Of a stretch of DNA of 37,851 nt, positions 36,894-37,851 are shown one piece after another. A program made the position numbers and the translations under genes. The stretch covers positions 1-37,851 of the forward strand of contig JBGPBV010000060.1 in assembly GCA_041481445.1 (NCBI GenBank), written 5' to 3'. Position 1 is the first letter of the stretch, and each line of letters starts with the position of its first letter. The notes under the pieces were generated by a model. The model did not search any database and was not told where the DNA came from. It saw only the letters and a list, made by a program, of their open reading frames with translations. This stretch comes from AA29 sp041481445. GTDB lineage: Bacteria > Acidobacteriota > Vicinamibacteria > Fen-336.

Positions 36894-37851
36894 GTCCGGC
36901 GCCTCGACACGAACTCGTCGAAGAGGAGCGTCCCCGACGCCCCCGCCTTCACGCTCACGGCCCCCAGGCGTACGAAGTCGATCGAGCGCTCGTCGTTGTC
37001 GAGGCCGGTCAGCGTGGCCACCGAAGTGCCGTTGGCCCACAGCTCCAGCCGGCCGTCGTTCGCGCCGGGCGCGCTCGCGCGCTGCCAGTCGAGCTCGACG
37101 AAATTGACCTGGCTCCCGAGCGGGGCGAACGGCGTCATGGCCAGGGTGTCGTCGTCGCGGCGCACCTGGGCCGCGATCGAGTACTGGTTGTTCTGGCGCT
37201 TCAGGATGATGAGCACCAGGCGCTTGAGCGGGGATTCCTGGAAGGCGAGGAAGATGTGCTGCCGGAACTGGCCGATCGCCTCCCCGGGGTCGAAGTTCCG
37301 GCCGTCGACGTAGAACCGCGCGCGGTAGCGCGTCTCGTGGTCCGGGGTGTCGTCCTGCACGTAGATCCCCGCCTGGTCGTCCACGACGGCCTGCAGCCCC
37401 CAGGCCGTCCCGGCCAGGCCGGCGCCGGAGGAGGCGCCGAGGTCGCCGCCGTCGGTCGCGCTCGCGGACCAGGCGGACAAGTCGTGCGACTCGAAGCCGT
37501 CCTCGAACAGGGTGTCGACGGGGCGCGCGAACACGCCACGGCCGCTGCCGTCGTGATCGCCCTGCCAGGCCACGATGAAATGCCCCGGCGTTCGCGCCGC
37601 CACCGATGGGCGCCCCCGGTACGTCCGGATCGGGATCGTCGAGGTGTCGGCCCGGGACACGGGGCCCGGATTCCCGGCGGCGTCGTAACGGCGGAGCCGG
37701 ACGTGATAGTCGTAGTTGTAGTAGTTGTCCTCGTCGATGTAGACGTAGGAGAACTTCTTCCAGGCGACCACGAACTCTCCCGCGGCCGCTGCGGCCACGG
37801 TGGGCTCCCCGGCGTAGATGCTCGTCTCGACCTGGATCTCGGGACCGACGG
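36878..37851 (-). CDS. Secreted modular protein with FVVAW repeats and laminin-G-like module (5' partial)
   Basis: Open to the right edge; an internal GTG at 37798 is not the true start. The visible part (about 324 residues) has two copies of a beta repeat, EPTVAAAAAGEFVVAWKK and RPSVAARTPGHFIVAWQG, followed by DTLFEDGFESHDLSAWS and a jelly-roll-like module with YVQDDTPDHETRYRARFYVDG, typical of laminin-G/LamG-like secreted domains. A tyrosine-rich stretch (VYIDEDNYYNYDYHVRLRRYD) sits between the repeats. Probably an extracellular or surface protein of an Acidobacteriota-type repeat family. The stop overlaps the convergent small membrane gene by 16 bp. Confidence 0.78.
   Translation of the reverse strand, partial: VGPEIQVETSIYAGEPTVAAAAAGEFVVAWKKFSYVYIDEDNYYNYDYHVRLRRYDAAGNPGPVSRADTSTIPIRTYRGRPSVAARTPGHFIVAWQGDHDGSGRGVFARPVDTLFEDGFESHDLSAWSASATDGGDLGASSGAGLAGTAWGLQAVVDDQAGIYVQDDTPDHETRYRARFYVDGRNFDPGEAIGQFRQHIFLAFQESPLKRLVLIILKRQNNQYSIAAQVRRDDDTLAMTPFAPLGSQVNFVELDWQRASAPGANDGRLELWANGTSVATLTGLDNDERSIDFVRLGAVSVKAGASGTLLFDEFVSRRRTYIGP

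Noticed and set aside
1..37851. CRISPR array, tRNA, rRNA, insertion sequence or prophage
   Set aside because: No direct-repeat array, cloverleaf, rRNA-like stretch, transposase or integrase was seen on either strand.

Overview
The window is a compact, gene-dense piece of a very GC-rich bacterial chromosome. I see no rRNA, tRNA, CRISPR, insertion sequence or phage gene. Third codon positions are strongly G/C, so long open frames occur on the antisense strand of most genes; I treat those as shadows. The envelope genes (outer-membrane beta-barrel, lipoproteins, Aat, two-step disulfide chemistry, AI-2E exporter) point to a diderm. The recurring secreted FVVAW / DGFES modules, the GT39-like enzymes and the sulfatase-like protein fit Acidobacteriota or a related soil lineage, but that placement is a guess.

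Layout. 1-1418: end of a DsbD-alpha-like protein and a redoxin. 1423-3347 (minus): glycosyltransferase and EamA transporter. 3391-5523 (minus): a PilT-type ATPase fused to a cNMP-binding domain, half of an MshEN domain and a PDZ domain. 5622-8856: phosphatidylserine decarboxylase, an internally deleted metallophosphoesterase and an S9 peptidase. 8853-13717: aminotransferase, an unusual penicillin-binding transpeptidase, an SGNH lipoprotein and Aat. 13814-16932: two Nudix hydrolases, ThiD and an AI-2E family transporter. 16991-18727: moaE, moaA and moaD on alternating strands. 18736-22674: response regulator, histidine kinase, aldehyde dehydrogenase and an NTF2-like protein. 22700-25642: small helical protein, thioredoxin reductase, GT4 glycosyltransferase and a lone receiver. 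25669-31453: two GT-C membrane glycosyltransferases divergent from a sulfatase-like lipoprotein. 31463-33221: NTF2-like secreted protein and outer-membrane barrel. 33404-36893: DUF309-like protein, HAD phosphatase, a GAF/HD-GYP signalling protein and a small membrane protein. 36878-37851: end of a secreted modular protein.

How the genes work together. Most transcription units have one to three genes and strands alternate often. Convergent genes are separated by 0-26 bp or overlap; two pairs share one CTAG for both stop codons. At least eleven starts are preceded, exactly 6 nt upstream, by a TANNNT-type -10 box, and several more at 7-10 nt, which implies widespread leaderless transcription. 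This signal helped choose starts (EamA 3347, psd 5622, PBP 11878, small ORF 22936). Operon partners instead use ATGA/GTGA overlaps.

Most worth following up: the cNMP-MshEN-PilT-PDZ ATPase, the leaderless promoter grammar, the HD-GYP protein with a long insertion between HD and GYP, the metallophosphoesterase lacking its first metal-binding segment, the PBP with a helical-repeat N-terminus, and a near-palindromic divergent promoter between the aldehyde dehydrogenase and NTF2 genes.
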